This document shows, piece by piece, positions 1 through 13,258 of a stretch of DNA of 64,000 nt. The translations under genes were made by a program, and so were the position numbers. Every line of letters starts with the position of its first letter. Within the stretch, counting starts at the first letter, position 1. The notes beneath the pieces are model-generated. The model searched no databases, was not told the origin of the DNA, and was given only the letters and a program-made list of their open reading frames with translations. This DNA is from Methanocalculus chunghsingensis. GTDB taxonomy: Archaea > Halobacteriota > Methanomicrobia > Methanomicrobiales > Methanocorpusculaceae. Where the stretch lies: positions 1-64,000 of the forward strand of contig NZ_JWHL01000001.1 of assembly GCF_018132105.1 (NCBI RefSeq), read 5' to 3'.

Positions 1-622
1 CGCTGAGAATTGCGGCACGCTTCTCACCATCTGCCCTGAGGATTGCAGCACGCCGCTCACGTTCCGCAGATGTCTGCTCAGTCATCGCCTTTTTGACGGC
101 ACCGATCGGATCGACTTCCTTAATCTCGACACGCTCTACTTTGACGCCCCACTGGTCGGTCTCCCGGTCAAGCATGTCCCTGAGCTTGTTATTGATGAGA
201 TCCCTGTTGTAGAGTACCTCATCAAGCTCCATATCACCAATGATACCACGAAGGCTTGTCTGGGCGAGTGCAACGGTTGCAGCCTTATATGCGGCAACCT
301 CGAAGTATGCCTTCTCAGGATCCATTACACGGACGTAGATGATTGCATCAACATTCGTCGGAGAGTTATCCTTGGTGATAACTTCCTGTGATGGGACATC
401 GATCACCTGGGTTCGGAGATCCAGCTTGATCACTTCAGTGATGAAAGGAACGATCCACCGAAATCCGGGATTCATCCTGCCTGTATATGTTCCAAGCCGG
501 ATGGTCAGCCCCTGCTGATATGGCTGTATGATGACAACACCGCGGGCAAAGATGAATACGATCACTAAAATCAGAATGAACGTGGTTAAGTTTAATGTAA
601 ACAGATTATCCAGAATTGACAT
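1..622 (-). CDS. SPFH/band 7 (stomatin-like) membrane protein, 3' end outside window
   Basis: About 207 codons are visible; the gene runs off the left edge. Translation from the ATG at 622 gives a short leader, one hydrophobic helix at about residues 12-27, then an SPFH core with text typical of stomatin/HflC relatives (TIRLGTYTGRMNPGFRW, then DPIGAVKKAMTEQTSAERER running into an Ala/Glu/Arg-rich helix). The family forms oligomeric rings on the membrane and organises membrane proteins and proteases. The start overlaps the stop of the upstream nfeD gene in a TAATG, so the two are translationally coupled. Stomatin-NfeD pairs are a well-known operon type in archaea and bacteria. The exact subfamily is not resolved. 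Confidence 0.9.
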   Translation of the reverse strand, partial: MSILDNLFTLNLTTFILILVIVFIFARGVVIIQPYQQGLTIRLGTYTGRMNPGFRWIVPFITEVIKLDLRTQVIDVPSQEVITKDNSPTNVDAIIYVRVMDPEKAYFEVAAYKAATVALAQTSLRGIIGDMELDEVLYNRDLINNKLRDMLDRETDQWGVKVERVEIKEVDPIGAVKKAMTEQTSAERERRAAILRADGEKRAAILS

Positions 623-1077
623 TATAATTGTACCTCCTCAACAATAACATGCACTCCCTCGGAACTGACGACCCTGACGGGAGTTCCGGGGGAGAGTACT
701 CTTCCAGTTGAGCGTGCGCTCCACTCGACACCGGCGATTAAAACCTTCCCAAAGACTTCCTCACCGCCAACCTCCCGTATCACTTTTCCTTCCCTGCCAA
801 TCAGCGAATCCCTGCTTAGCGTGGTTGGTAGCTGTTCGGGAGAGAGGCGCCGATAGAGGAGGACGGAGAGGCTTGCTGCAATCAATGCCGAAGCTACTCC
901 GAGGATAACGCCCCAGACTGTATTGAATACATCGATACCCATCAGGAACATGATACCCAGAACAATCATCGTCGTACCGGGTACCGCAGCAAAGAAGCCC
1001 GGATTGATGGCCTCATAGAGGATAAGGAGTGCCCCGATAATGATCAGTGCAAAATACAGGTTGGTCTCAAGCACCAT
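622..1077 (-). CDS. NfeD-like membrane protein (short form)
   Basis: 151 residues: three hydrophobic segments (about 6-24, 28-48, 54-75) followed by a soluble C-terminal part (about 90-151) with the glycine/valine pattern of the NfeD OB-fold (LIGREGKVIREVGG, GVEWSARS). It is the short form without the N-terminal ClpP-like serine protease domain of long NfeD proteins. It lies immediately upstream of the SPFH gene with a one-base overlap, the standard stomatin/NfeD arrangement. The likely role is partner or anchor of the SPFH ring, acting in the cytoplasmic membrane. Start at the ATG at 1077. Confidence 0.9.
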   Translation of the reverse strand: MVLETNLYFALIIIGALLILYEAINPGFFAAVPGTTMIVLGIMFLMGIDVFNTVWGVILGVASALIAASLSVLLYRRLSPEQLPTTLSRDSLIGREGKVIREVGGEEVFGKVLIAGVEWSARSTGRVLSPGTPVRVVSSEGVHVIVEEVQL

Positions 1078-1123
1078 ATGGATAGATGGCAGGGAGGGGG
1101 TATAATTCCTTCCTTCAATCCAT

Positions 1124-1978
1124 TTATCTGAGGATGCGGGCGATCTTCACACCTTTCGGAACACCCAGATCCCGTGCGATCGGCTCACATTTCACCATCA
1201 TCAGAACTGCAATTGGGGGGAGTTCCTTATACTCTGATAAAGATTCATAGTTGGCAAGTCCTTTGGAGATAATAAGGGTCGCTCTTTGAAGCGCCTGCTG
1301 CAGATCAACGGGGATACAGTTGAGGTTAATTCCAAGTTCTGCTCCACCTCCTGTGGTGGTCAGGTGGTCGGCGACTTCTTCTATCCCGGCATCCCGTGCT
1401 TCATCCAGTGTCGCGTCGTTGAGCATGGGGGCCTCTTTGACAGCAACAGTAACATGTGCCCCGAGGTTCTTCAGCTCCTCGATCAGGAGTTTGTCAAAGA
1501 GGATTTCTCCGGTATTATCAGTTAGATAAACGACTCTGCGCGCACGCTCTGCGATTTCATCCGAGTCATCATGGTAGAGCCCATCTTCAAATTCGCGCCT
1601 GAAGAACCCGGTATAATCTTCGGCAATTGTATGGCCAAGAACTCCATAATCGATTGAATTACCGATCGTTGCTGCAATGATGGCTGATTTGAAGTCGGTT
1701 ATATATGGCCGTACCTTTACCAGAACCTCACGTGCGGTCTTCGTATCATTATATTTCAGCGCTCTGTATGGATCCGTTGATCCAACGGATTTGTAACAGC
1801 AACGGTGAACTGCCCCGGCAATAACGGGTGCGGGAACATCATCGTTCCATCGTTCTTCAAGCAGGATTTTGGCGGAATCCACTGCTTCATCAATCCGGTC
1901 CGGATCATCTGTGCAGAGTGATGCTTCAAATCGTACGCGGGAAAGGAGACAATCCCTGCAATCATCGGTAATTCTCAT
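1124..1978 (-). CDS. DUF89 / ARMT1-like damage-control phosphatase family protein
   Basis: 284 residues. It has the archaeal stand-alone DUF89 layout: an N-terminal CRDC pair (Cys7, Cys10), a DNTGE metal-site motif near 154-158, PMLNDAT near 184-190 and SKGLANYES near 238-246, matching the family's Asp-Asn metal ligands and its SKGQGNFE-type motif. Characterised relatives are metal-dependent phosphatases that remove damaged or over-accumulated phosphometabolites. The substrate here cannot be told from sequence. The gene sits alone between nfeD and a tRNA gene on the same strand. Confidence 0.85.
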   Translation of the reverse strand: MRITDDCRDCLLSRVRFEASLCTDDPDRIDEAVDSAKILLEERWNDDVPAPVIAGAVHRCCYKSVGSTDPYRALKYNDTKTAREVLVKVRPYITDFKSAIIAATIGNSIDYGVLGHTIAEDYTGFFRREFEDGLYHDDSDEIAERARRVVYLTDNTGEILFDKLLIEELKNLGAHVTVAVKEAPMLNDATLDEARDAGIEEVADHLTTTGGGAELGINLNCIPVDLQQALQRATLIISKGLANYESLSEYKELPPIAVLMMVKCEPIARDLGVPKGVKIARILR

Positions 1979-2009
1979 GTGATCAACCTGATGTAAGAAA
2001 GAGTTGAAA

Positions 2010-2083
2010 TGGGGCCACTGCGATTTGAACGCAGGTCAGAAGACCCCCAGTCTCCTAGGATGGCCAGGCTACCCTATGGCCCC
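2010..2083 (-). tRNA. tRNA-Pro (anticodon GGG)
   Basis: The reverse complement folds into a full cloverleaf: acceptor GGGGCCA/TGGCCCC, D-stem GGGT/ATCC, anticodon arm GGAGA-CTGGGGG-TCTTC with anticodon GGG, T-arm CTGCG-TTCAAAT-CGCAG, discriminator A at 2010. No intron is seen and no CCA is encoded. Confidence 0.93.
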
Positions 2084-2345
2084 GTCCTAATTACATTCGA
2101 CAGGATGATTTATCTAGTTTACTCTTTTGTTGCCGGATAGCGGCTTTCCTGGTGATCAGGATGATTGAGCGTGGTGATATTCCCTTCAGCCCCCAAAAAA
2201 AAGCAAAAAGGTATTTATGTATACAGTTAATCAATCATTGATTTGTCTGTTTCAAACATTCATCTGTCGTGATCACCTGTTCGATCTTCGGATGATTGGC
2301 AGGATAATGATTTCAGGGGTTGGAAAATTACTGGAGAATACATAG

Positions 2346-2720
2346 ATGTCATCACCAGGTACACTTAAAGAGAAGGTTCGTCATTATATCGATGATATAC
2401 TGGCGGTTCCGGGGATTATTGATTGTGCCCTTGTTTCAAACGATGGTATCCTCATAGGCAAATCTTTCGAAGACTCAATTTCGGCACAATCATTTGGGGC
2501 AATGTGTGCGACGATGATTGCCTCCTCAGAAGCCGCAGCTTCAGTTGTAAATGTAAAATCTCCTTTTTGGGTTCTTGTAAAGAGTGAAGATAAGATGATC
2601 ATTGTTATTGGAGCTGGTGCCCGCCTTCTGATTGCTGCGATTGTCGATGTAGGTGTGGATGTTGAAGTTCTCTCAACAAAACTCCTTGAAATCGGGGAAA
2701 GTATTGGGGGTACTCTCTGA
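2346..2720 (+). CDS. Roadblock/LC7-domain protein
   Basis: 124 residues covering a single roadblock/LC7 fold: an N-terminal helix, then IIDCALVSNDGILIG (the first beta hairpin, read as 'what the cell senses or switches'), a helix with AQSFGAMCATMIASSEAAAS, and a C-terminal LLIAAIVDVGVDVEVL strand-helix. Such proteins bind small Ras-like GTPases (MglA type) or serve in signalling complexes in archaea and bacteria. Its stop codon overlaps the ATG of the response-regulator gene by one base, so the two products probably work together. A likely TATA element (gtatttatgt at 2211-2220) lies about 125 bases upstream, implying a leader. Confidence 0.85.
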   Translation: MSSPGTLKEKVRHYIDDILAVPGIIDCALVSNDGILIGKSFEDSISAQSFGAMCATMIASSEAAASVVNVKSPFWVLVKSEDKMIIVIGAGARLLIAAIVDVGVDVEVLSTKLLEIGESIGGTL

Positions 2721-3355
2721 TGACTGCGACAATTCTGGTTATCGATGATAATCCTGCTATCGTTGAAGTCTTTGTCACCATGCTCAGACGGGGTGGGTAT
2801 GAGACATATTCAGCCGGAAGTGGTCAGGAAGGTCTCAATCTCCTTGATGAAATATCCCCTGATCTGATACTCCTTGATATTATGATGGAACCGATGGATG
2901 GGTGGGAGACGCTTGAGAATATCAAACTGAATCCACAAACCCGGGATATACCGGTCCTGATGCTGACGGCAAAACAACTCACTCCTGATGAAGCGCAGGA
3001 GTATGGGATATATATTGAGGATTACATCATCAAACCGATCACCCATAAAGAGCTTTATGATGGAATTGAGCATGTTCTTGCCCGAAGGCGGGAGATCGCT
3101 GAAGCTATCCGTCTTGCTGAGGAACGGGGGACAAATATAGCTCTTGTCTCTGAATATGCGCGCCTTGTCAAGAGTGTGGATGTCAACAGGCGTCTTATAC
3201 GAATACTTGAGAATACCTATTCGCTCAAGGATCTGCAAACGGGAAGTGTCGACAAGATTGAGATTGCAATGCGGAATATGAAAAATGGCCTCTCTATTCA
3301 GGAGGCCCGTCTTGAAGAGTTGCGGGATCAGATCGGGGTTGAAAAATCCGAATAA
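2720..3355 (+). CDS. Response regulator receiver protein with C-terminal helical extension
   Basis: 211 residues. Residues 1-120 are a CheY-like receiver: acidic pair Asp9-Asp10, phospho-acceptor Asp53 in LLDIMM, Thr/Ala at LTAKQ and the conserved Lys in YIIKP. The remaining 90 residues form a helix-rich, charged extension (EAIRLAEERG through EARLEELRDQIG) with no recognisable DNA-binding or enzyme domain. It is translationally coupled to the roadblock gene. In methanogens, receivers without DNA-binding output often act by protein contact. No histidine kinase gene is nearby, so its input is unknown. Confidence 0.88.
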   Translation: MTATILVIDDNPAIVEVFVTMLRRGGYETYSAGSGQEGLNLLDEISPDLILLDIMMEPMDGWETLENIKLNPQTRDIPVLMLTAKQLTPDEAQEYGIYIEDYIIKPITHKELYDGIEHVLARRREIAEAIRLAEERGTNIALVSEYARLVKSVDVNRRLIRILENTYSLKDLQTGSVDKIEIAMRNMKNGLSIQEARLEELRDQIGVEKSE

Positions 3356-3377
3356 TCAGAATCCTTTCTTTTATCGT

Positions 3378-3806
3378 CTACATTTCCGTCTTCCAGAGGA
3401 CATAAATACCTGCGACCAATACTCCGATGATCCCGATGATCGCAATGGACTCTGTGATATGCATCTCTTCAATGTTGATGATCAGAACCTTTCGTACCAT
3501 GGCGGTCAATCCTGCAATAAGAATCGGCCTGACAAGAATGCGCCCTGTGCGGAAATATGAGGTGACTGTCTCGAGTACCTCAACGACAATGATCGTCAGG
3601 AGAAGGACATAAAGGATCTCGACAATTCCCTGGATGAGGTTTTCGTGTGAGAATATTGTCAGTATCAGATAGGCTGCATCGAAGAAGGTGAGCAGGGCAA
3701 TCACGATAAGCAGGATGGCGATCAGGGCATAGATGATGAGGGTGCTTCTTGATATGATATCAAGAACAGTCTTCATGGTGGGGCTGAGATGATCATAGTC
3801 TGACAT
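3378..3806 (-). CDS. PsiE-like membrane protein
   Basis: About 142 residues from the ATG at 3806; the frame stays open upstream to a TTG at 3854, but the ATG seems the better start. It has four hydrophobic segments and the conserved VEVLETVTSYFRTGRI.VRPIL pattern of the phosphate-starvation-inducible PsiE family (integral membrane, function unknown). It converges on the response-regulator gene, with a 22-base gap. Upstream, the 3807-3990 interval also carries the divergent tRNA-Lys promoter. Confidence 0.78.
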   Translation of the reverse strand: MSDYDHLSPTMKTVLDIISRSTLIIYALIAILLIVIALLTFFDAAYLILTIFSHENLIQGIVEILYVLLLTIIVVEVLETVTSYFRTGRILVRPILIAGLTAMVRKVLIINIEEMHITESIAIIGIIGVLVAGIYVLWKTEM

Positions 3807-3938
3807 ATGTTCGTCACTTCTGTATTGATTTACTACTTCTTGCGCGTCCAACAAAAGGATGTCGATCTACAATTGATTTGATAGTATTAACAGTCGGGTC
3901 GGGGTTCTGCCAAGAATGATGGTGGGGGAATATCCGTT

Positions 3939-3949
3939 AAATTTATATG
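3939..3949 (+). promoter_or_regulatory. TATA box of tRNA-Lys
   Basis: AAATTTATATG lies about 45 bases before the mature tRNA 5' end, in an A/T-rich patch. It fits an archaeal box A for a tRNA gene with a short 5' leader. Confidence 0.55.
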
Positions 3950-3990
3950 TGTAAATGACATTTTTATAATGCTAGGTTTCATTGACCAGT

Positions 3991-4064
3991 GGGTCCGTAG
4001 CTCAGTCAGGCAGAGCGCCTGGCTTTTAACCAGGTGGTCGGGGGTTCAAATCCCCTCGGGCCCG
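3991..4064 (+). tRNA. tRNA-Lys (anticodon TTT)
   Basis: Cloverleaf: acceptor GGGTCCG/CGGGCCC, D-arm GCTCAGTCAGGCAGAGC, anticodon arm CCTGG-CTTTTAA-CCAGG with anticodon TTT, T-loop TTCAAAT, discriminator G at 4064. Intronless, no encoded CCA. It sits just ahead of the RNA polymerase operon. Confidence 0.95.
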
Positions 4065-4145
4065 TTTCCACGGTCAAAACTGTGGTTTTTGTGCGGTGAG
4101 ATCTCTGAACATCATCCAATTCAACACTATTTGTAGGGGCTATCA

Positions 4146-4400
4146 TTGATGGGCACCAGGTTAAATGTTCTGATGCATGATATGGTGCCAAAGCATCAGA
4201 TCATGGAAAATGAAGAAGTGAGCAAACTCCTCTCTGATTATAATATTACGATTGAGCAGTTACCAAAGATATATCATGATGATCCGATAGTTAAAGCTGT
4301 CGAAGCTTTACCGGGGACCGTCTTACGGATCACCCGTAAAAGTCATACTGCTGGTGAAGCTGAATCGTATCGCCTTGTCGTGAGGAGACCCAAGAAATAA
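4146..4400 (+). CDS. rpoH: DNA-directed RNA polymerase subunit H (Rpo5)
   Basis: 84 residues. The core [14 protein letters not shown] is the start of archaeal RpoH, and the C-terminus ([17 protein letters not shown] then YRLVVRR) matches the C-terminal domain of eukaryotic Rpb5. It is a small assembly subunit of the archaeal RNA polymerase. It heads the rpoH-B2-B1-A1-A2-rpl30e-nusA run; rpoB2 begins 6 bases after its stop. Confidence 0.96.
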   Translation: MMGTRLNVLMHDMVPKHQIMENEEVSKLLSDYNITIEQLPKIYHDDPIVKAVEALPGTVLRITRKSHTAGEAESYRLVVRRPKK

Positions 4401-4406
4401 TCGGAG

Positions 4407-5972
4407 ATGATCCATCTGATTGATAGAAGCGTATTATCGCAGGCATATTTTTCCAAAGATCATGTTGCACGTCACCAGTTTGAGTCTTATAACAATTTTT
4501 TAGATTTCAATCTTCAGAAAGTCGTCAATGAGCAGCGTATCATAGAAACTGATATTGAACACAGAGGGAAGAATAACGACCCGGTCTGGGTGGAACTTGG
4601 AAAGATCAGAGTTGAAAAACCGATCGTCCGGGAAGCTGATGGTTCTCAGAGTGAGTTGTTCCCAACCGAGGCGCGGCTTCGTAACCTCAACTATGCCGCA
4701 CCAATGATCCTCGAGATGACTCTCTGCCAGGGTGACATACGGTATGATCCAATTGAGACGACGATTGGGCAACTCCCCGTGATGATTGGATCAAAAGCCT
4801 GCAACCTCTATGAACTCTCTGATAAAGAGCGGGTCGAACGTGGTGAGGATCGCCTTGACTCAGGAGGGTACTTCATCGTTAACGGGACTGAGCGTGTCCT
4901 GATGACGCTTGAGGATCTTGCATCGAATAAGATCATGACCGAGTATACTGAACGGTACAACGAACAGATACATGTATCAAAGGTATTCTCGCAGTATCGC
5001 GGTTATCGTGCGCTTGTGGTCGTCGAGAAGAATAAAAAGAATCTCCTTGATGTATCATTCCCCTCGGTGGCAGGAAACCTCAGGTTTGCTGATCTGATGC
5101 GCTCGCTCGGCCTCGAGACGGATGCGGACATTGTTACTGCCGTCTCACGGGACGAGGATATCCTCACATACATGCTTCAGAACCTTGAAGCGGCTGAATG
5201 CAGTTCTGTCGAAGAAGGAGTGATGTATGTTGGTAAGAAACTGGCTCCCAACCAGACGAAAGAGTATCAGCGGAAGCGTGCAGAGTTCGTCCTTGACAAT
5301 TATCTCCTTCCACATCTCAATTACCTGATCTCGCCAACATTAAAAGAGGGTGATCCTGGTCATTCCGAGATGGTTCTGAATGTCAGGCTTGCCAAAGCTC
5401 ACTTCCTCGGCCGGATGGCAGAGGCCTGTTTCCATCTCGCCCTCCATAAGAGAAAGCCTGATGATAAGGATCATTATGCCAACAAGAGGCTGAAGCTTGC
5501 CGGTGATCTGATGGAGGATCTCTTCCGGATATCACTTAATCGTCTGACAAGGGACATCAAGTACCAGCTTGAACGTGCGAGCATGCGACACCGTGATCTT
5601 TCGATCCAGACAGCAGTCAGAGCCGATGTCCTGACTGAACGGTTGCTCCATCCACTTGCGACAGGCAACTGGGTTGGTGGGAGGACCGGTGTCTCACAAC
5701 TGCTTGACCGGATTGACCATATGTCGGTCATCTCCCACCTGCGAAGGGTTATTTCCCCTCTTTCAAGGTCCCAGCCACACTTCGAGGCTCGTGATCTGCA
5801 CCCGACCCAGTGGGGCCGTATCTGTCCATCAGAAACTCCGGAAGGACCAAATTGTGGTCTTGTAAAGAATTTTGCCCAGCTCGTTGAGGTTAGCAAAGGT
5901 ACGGAAGATGATGACCATCTCAAACAGGTGCTTCTAAGCATCGGTGTGGAACCTCTCAGAGGTGAGAACTGA
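4407..5972 (+). CDS. rpoB2: DNA-directed RNA polymerase subunit B'' (N-terminal half of B)
   Basis: 521 residues corresponding to the N-terminal half of the beta/Rpb2 subunit: protrusion, lobe and fork regions, ending just after the fork with [31 protein letters not shown] is split in many methanogens between the fork and the hybrid-binding region, and the break here falls at that place. Its stop overlaps the ATG of the next gene (5972), so stoichiometric production of the two halves is likely. No intein or interruption was seen. Confidence 0.97.
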   Translation: MIHLIDRSVLSQAYFSKDHVARHQFESYNNFLDFNLQKVVNEQRIIETDIEHRGKNNDPVWVELGKIRVEKPIVREADGSQSELFPTEARLRNLNYAAPMILEMTLCQGDIRYDPIETTIGQLPVMIGSKACNLYELSDKERVERGEDRLDSGGYFIVNGTERVLMTLEDLASNKIMTEYTERYNEQIHVSKVFSQYRGYRALVVVEKNKKNLLDVSFPSVAGNLRFADLMRSLGLETDADIVTAVSRDEDILTYMLQNLEAAECSSVEEGVMYVGKKLAPNQTKEYQRKRAEFVLDNYLLPHLNYLISPTLKEGDPGHSEMVLNVRLAKAHFLGRMAEACFHLALHKRKPDDKDHYANKRLKLAGDLMEDLFRISLNRLTRDIKYQLERASMRHRDLSIQTAVRADVLTERLLHPLATGNWVGGRTGVSQLLDRIDHMSVISHLRRVISPLSRSQPHFEARDLHPTQWGRICPSETPEGPNCGLVKNFAQLVEVSKGTEDDDHLKQVLLSIGVEPLRGEN

Positions 5973-7789
5973 TGATGCAGAAAGCACGAATATTCGTCGA
6001 TGGTGCCCTGATCGGTGTCGCGGATGATCCAGTTGCGCTTGTAAAGAAAATACGCGAGCTCAGGCGGCGTGGTGATCTCCCCTCCGAGGTCAATATCTCA
6101 TTTAAGGAATATAGTAACGAGATTGTCCTGAATACCGATCGTGGACGTGCCCGCCGCCCTCTTATCATTCTCGAAGGTGGAAAACCGGTCATTACTGATG
6201 AGGATATTACAAGGATAAAATCGGGTGAGTATACTTTTGATGATATGATCATGCAGGGGAAGATCGAGTATGTCGATGCTGAGGAAGAGGATGATCTCTT
6301 CATCGCCGTCAGCCAGGATGGCATAACCACTGAGCATACGCATATGGAGATCGATCCCCAACTGATTCTTGGCATTGGTGCAGCACATGTTCCATTCCCT
6401 GAACATAATGCATCACCACGTGTAACGATGGGTGCAGGAATGATCAAGCAGGCGCTCGGATTTGCTCAGGCGAATATGAAGCTTCGGCCGGATACACGTG
6501 GCCACATGCTCCACTACGGGCAAAAGCCTCTTGTCAAGACTCAGGCAGCCGAGCTGATCGGATCTGAGGAGCGCCCTCAGGGGTACAACCTCGTCGTTGC
6601 CATCCTCAGTTATGAAGGATATAACATTGAAGATGCGCTTATCTTCAATAAGTCTTCAATTGAACGTGGTCTTGGTCGATCTCATTTCTTCAGAACCTAT
6701 GATGGAGAGGAACGTCGATATCCTGGTGGTCAGATCGATCGGATTGAGATCCCTGACGAGGATGTCTCCGGCTCCCATGGAGAGGGTGCATATCGGAATC
6801 TCGATTCTGATGGTATCATCGGCCCTGAGACGATCGTCTCTGAGAAGTCGGTTCTCATCGGAAAGACTTCCCCACCCCGGTTCCTTGAAGAGCCGACAGC
6901 AGAGCTGATAGCTGTTGAGAAGCGGCGGGACACCTCGGTTACGATGAGGAGCAATGAACATGGCATCGTTGATACTGTCATACTGACCGAGGGTGAGAAC
7001 TCCTCACGCCTCGTCAAAGTCAGAACCCGTGATCTCAGGATTCCTGAGATCGGTGATAAGTTTGCGTCACGTCATGGTCAGAAAGGGATCATCGGGTTGA
7101 TTACCCAGCAGGAGAACCTCCCCTTCACCGAATCAGGTATCACTCCTGATCTTGTCATCAACCCGCACGCCATCCCGTCACGTATGACCATTGGTCATAT
7201 GATTGAGATGATCGGTGGTAAGGTTGCGAGCCTTCAGGGGCGCAGGATCGATGCGACGCCTTTCCGTGGAGAGAAGGAGTTTACTCTTAGAAAAGAGCTC
7301 CAAGACCTTGGTTTCTCTCATAATGGAAGAGAAGTGATGTATGATGGCATCACCGGCCGACGCTTTGCTGCTGATATCTATGTTGGTGTCATCTACTATC
7401 AGAAGCTCTACCATATGGTCTCAACCAAGATGCATGCCCGTTCCCGTGGACCTGTTCAGGTTCTGACCAGGCAGCCGACTGAGGGACGTGCCCGTGAAGG
7501 AGGTCTTCGGTTCGGTGAGATGGAACGTGATGTCATGATCGGCCACGGTGCAGCCATGGCATTAAAAGAACGTCTTCTTGATGAGTCGGATGCTGTGAAG
7601 GAATGGGTATGTGCTCAGTGTGGCATGGTCGCGATGTATGATGCCAAGAGGAAGGTAACCTCCTGTCTTGCGTGTGGTGCAGAGACAGATATCTATGAGG
7701 TTGAGATGAGCTACGCCTTCAAATTGCTACTGGATGAGATGATCAGTATGGGAATTGCCCCACGACTGATATTAGAGGATATTGTCTGA
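5972..7789 (+). CDS. rpoB1: DNA-directed RNA polymerase subunit B' (C-terminal half of B)
   Basis: 605 residues carrying the C-terminal half of Rpb2: the hybrid-binding region with [20 protein letters not shown], the switch region FASRHGQKG, and the C-terminal anchor [11 protein letters not shown] followed by a zinc site [23 protein letters not shown] arranged as CxxC...CxxC. With B'' it forms half of the active-site cleft. A 12-base gap separates it from rpoA1. Confidence 0.97.
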   Translation: MMQKARIFVDGALIGVADDPVALVKKIRELRRRGDLPSEVNISFKEYSNEIVLNTDRGRARRPLIILEGGKPVITDEDITRIKSGEYTFDDMIMQGKIEYVDAEEEDDLFIAVSQDGITTEHTHMEIDPQLILGIGAAHVPFPEHNASPRVTMGAGMIKQALGFAQANMKLRPDTRGHMLHYGQKPLVKTQAAELIGSEERPQGYNLVVAILSYEGYNIEDALIFNKSSIERGLGRSHFFRTYDGEERRYPGGQIDRIEIPDEDVSGSHGEGAYRNLDSDGIIGPETIVSEKSVLIGKTSPPRFLEEPTAELIAVEKRRDTSVTMRSNEHGIVDTVILTEGENSSRLVKVRTRDLRIPEIGDKFASRHGQKGIIGLITQQENLPFTESGITPDLVINPHAIPSRMTIGHMIEMIGGKVASLQGRRIDATPFRGEKEFTLRKELQDLGFSHNGREVMYDGITGRRFAADIYVGVIYYQKLYHMVSTKMHARSRGPVQVLTRQPTEGRAREGGLRFGEMERDVMIGHGAAMALKERLLDESDAVKEWVCAQCGMVAMYDAKRKVTSCLACGAETDIYEVEMSYAFKLLLDEMISMGIAPRLILEDIV

Positions 7790-7801
7790 GGTGATCGAGA
7801 T

Positions 7802-11773
<3,972 letters not shown>

Positions 11774-11774
<1 letters not shown>

Positions 11775-12064
11775 TGGATTTCAATACATCTTTACGCAGG
11801 GCAATGAAGACCGGAACGGTCACACTTGGCCGGAACAGTACAGAGACAAGTATCAAAGATGCAACAGCTCGTCTTGTCATCATTGCACAGAACTGCCCGG
11901 AAGACTTTAAAAAATTTGTAGAGGGTCAGGAGAACCTGGCTGTTTACCCGTATAAGGGCTCAGGCCGCCAGCTCGGCCGAGAGTGTGGAAAAGACTTTAT
12001 CGTCAGTGCGCTTGCCGTCATCGAACCTGGTGAATCTGACATTCTTACCCTTCAGAGAGCGTAA
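11774..12064 (+). CDS. rpl30e: Ribosomal protein L30e
   Basis: 96 residues of the L7Ae/L30e RNA-binding fold, with SLRRAMKTGTVTLGRNST at the N-terminus, the central LVIIAQNCP strand and GRECGKDFIVSALAVIEPG near the C-terminus. L30e between rpoA2 and nusA is the usual euryarchaeal order. It is coupled by overlap to rpoA2, and the nusA ATG begins one base after its stop. Confidence 0.95.
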
Positions 12065-12065
12065 T

Positions 12066-12503
12066 ATGTCCGAAATTACCTTAACAGAAGACTGCATGCG
12101 GCTGATCTCTCAGTTTGAGAATCTCACCGGTGCTGGTGCACGTGACTGTGTCATCGATGATCGCTACGACAGGGTCATCTTCATCATTAATCCTGGTGAG
12201 ATGGGTCTGGCAATCGGCAAGAAGGGTGCAAGCATCAAGAAAGCATCCGAAGTTCTTGACAGGCGGGTTGAGGTCGTTGAATATTCAGATGATCTCGTCC
12301 AGTTCATCAGAAACTGCCTCCTCCCGGCACAGGTGACATCTGTGACCATTGAAGGAGAAGAGGATGAACAGGTCGCCCATGTCGAGGTTAATGAGGAAGA
12401 TCGTGGTCTTGCAATCGGAAAAGAAGGAAAGAATATTCTGAAAGCCAAGTACCTCGTCCGGAGACAGTTTGATATCGCAGATATCGAACTTATCCAGGAA
12501 TAA
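12066..12503 (+). CDS. nusA: NusA-like transcription factor (two KH domains)
   Basis: 145 residues, start ATG at 12066 (MSEITLTEDCMRL). It has two KH domains with the GxxG-type loops GLAIGKKGASIK (about 52-63) and GLAIGKEGKNILK (about 118-130). Archaeal NusA consists only of the KH pair and is thought to act in transcription elongation/termination or RNA binding. In many euryarchaea this gene is followed by rps12, rps7 and elongation factor genes; here the next gene is fdhD, so the operon stops or has been rearranged. Confidence 0.95.
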   Translation: MSEITLTEDCMRLISQFENLTGAGARDCVIDDRYDRVIFIINPGEMGLAIGKKGASIKKASEVLDRRVEVVEYSDDLVQFIRNCLLPAQVTSVTIEGEEDEQVAHVEVNEEDRGLAIGKEGKNILKAKYLVRRQFDIADIELIQE

Positions 12504-12532
12504 TCTCTCTTCATTTTTATCAGGATATATAG

Positions 12533-13258
12533 ATGGAGAAGATAATCGTCTCCTTTACATGCATAGATGATGAGTCACCCCGCCTGCGTGAACGTGTCAT
12601 CGCCCTTTTTGTCAACGGACGGTATGCAGCAACACCGATCATCATCCCCGACTCTGTCGAGGAGTTTGTCATCGGGCATCTCTTCTCAGAAGAGATCATC
12701 AGAACTCTGAAGGATATCGAATCCATCAGGGTTGAGGAGAACCGGGTCAGCGTCCTGACGACCGATCCCTTCAGGATTACCGGCAGAAGAAAGACAGTTC
12801 TCTCCGGATGTGGGGGGAGTACATCCTATATCGATCTCTCAAAACTTCCTTCGATCCAATCCGGGCTCTCCCTCTCTCTCTCTGATATTTCTTCTGCTCT
12901 GATGGACTGTTCCACTGATACCCCGTTTCCTGCCGGGGCATTCCTCTGTGGTAAAGATGGGGTGATTATTCGATCGGAGGACCTTGAGATCCTCCATGCG
13001 GTTGATCGTGTTATCGGTTCCGGGTTAAAGGCAGATATCACCTTCTCCGAGACGTTCCTCATCATATCCGGCATGATCTCTTCAGAGCTAGTACGTCGGA
13101 GTCTCCTTGCAGGCATTCCGATTCTTCTTGGACGATCTGCACCAACGGATCTTGCTGTTCGTATTGCAGGGGAGATGAATCTCACGCTCGGTACGTTCTC
13201 TTCAGATGGTGCCTTGGTCCTCTATACTCATCCGGAGAGGATCAGCGTCCCTGGTTGA
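12533..13258 (+). CDS. fdhD: FdhD-family formate dehydrogenase accessory protein
   Basis: 241 residues. It has the FdhD text FVIGHLFSEEII, SGCGGS (Cys93), HAVDRVIGSGL (form of HNAxDKxxG) and GIPILLGRSAPTDLAVRIA. FdhD takes sulfur from a cysteine desulfurase and passes it to the Mo/W cofactor of formate dehydrogenase. Most family members carry a CxxC-type loop; here only the first Cys is present (C-G-G). Formate use would fit a Methanomicrobiales methanogen, although no fdhAB is in view. Its 3' end overlaps by 17 bases, on the opposite strand, a gene that encodes a cysteine desulfurase domain. Confidence 0.85.
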   Translation: MEKIIVSFTCIDDESPRLRERVIALFVNGRYAATPIIIPDSVEEFVIGHLFSEEIIRTLKDIESIRVEENRVSVLTTDPFRITGRRKTVLSGCGGSTSYIDLSKLPSIQSGLSLSLSDISSALMDCSTDTPFPAGAFLCGKDGVIIRSEDLEILHAVDRVIGSGLKADITFSETFLIISGMISSELVRRSLLAGIPILLGRSAPTDLAVRIAGEMNLTLGTFSSDGALVLYTHPERISVPG

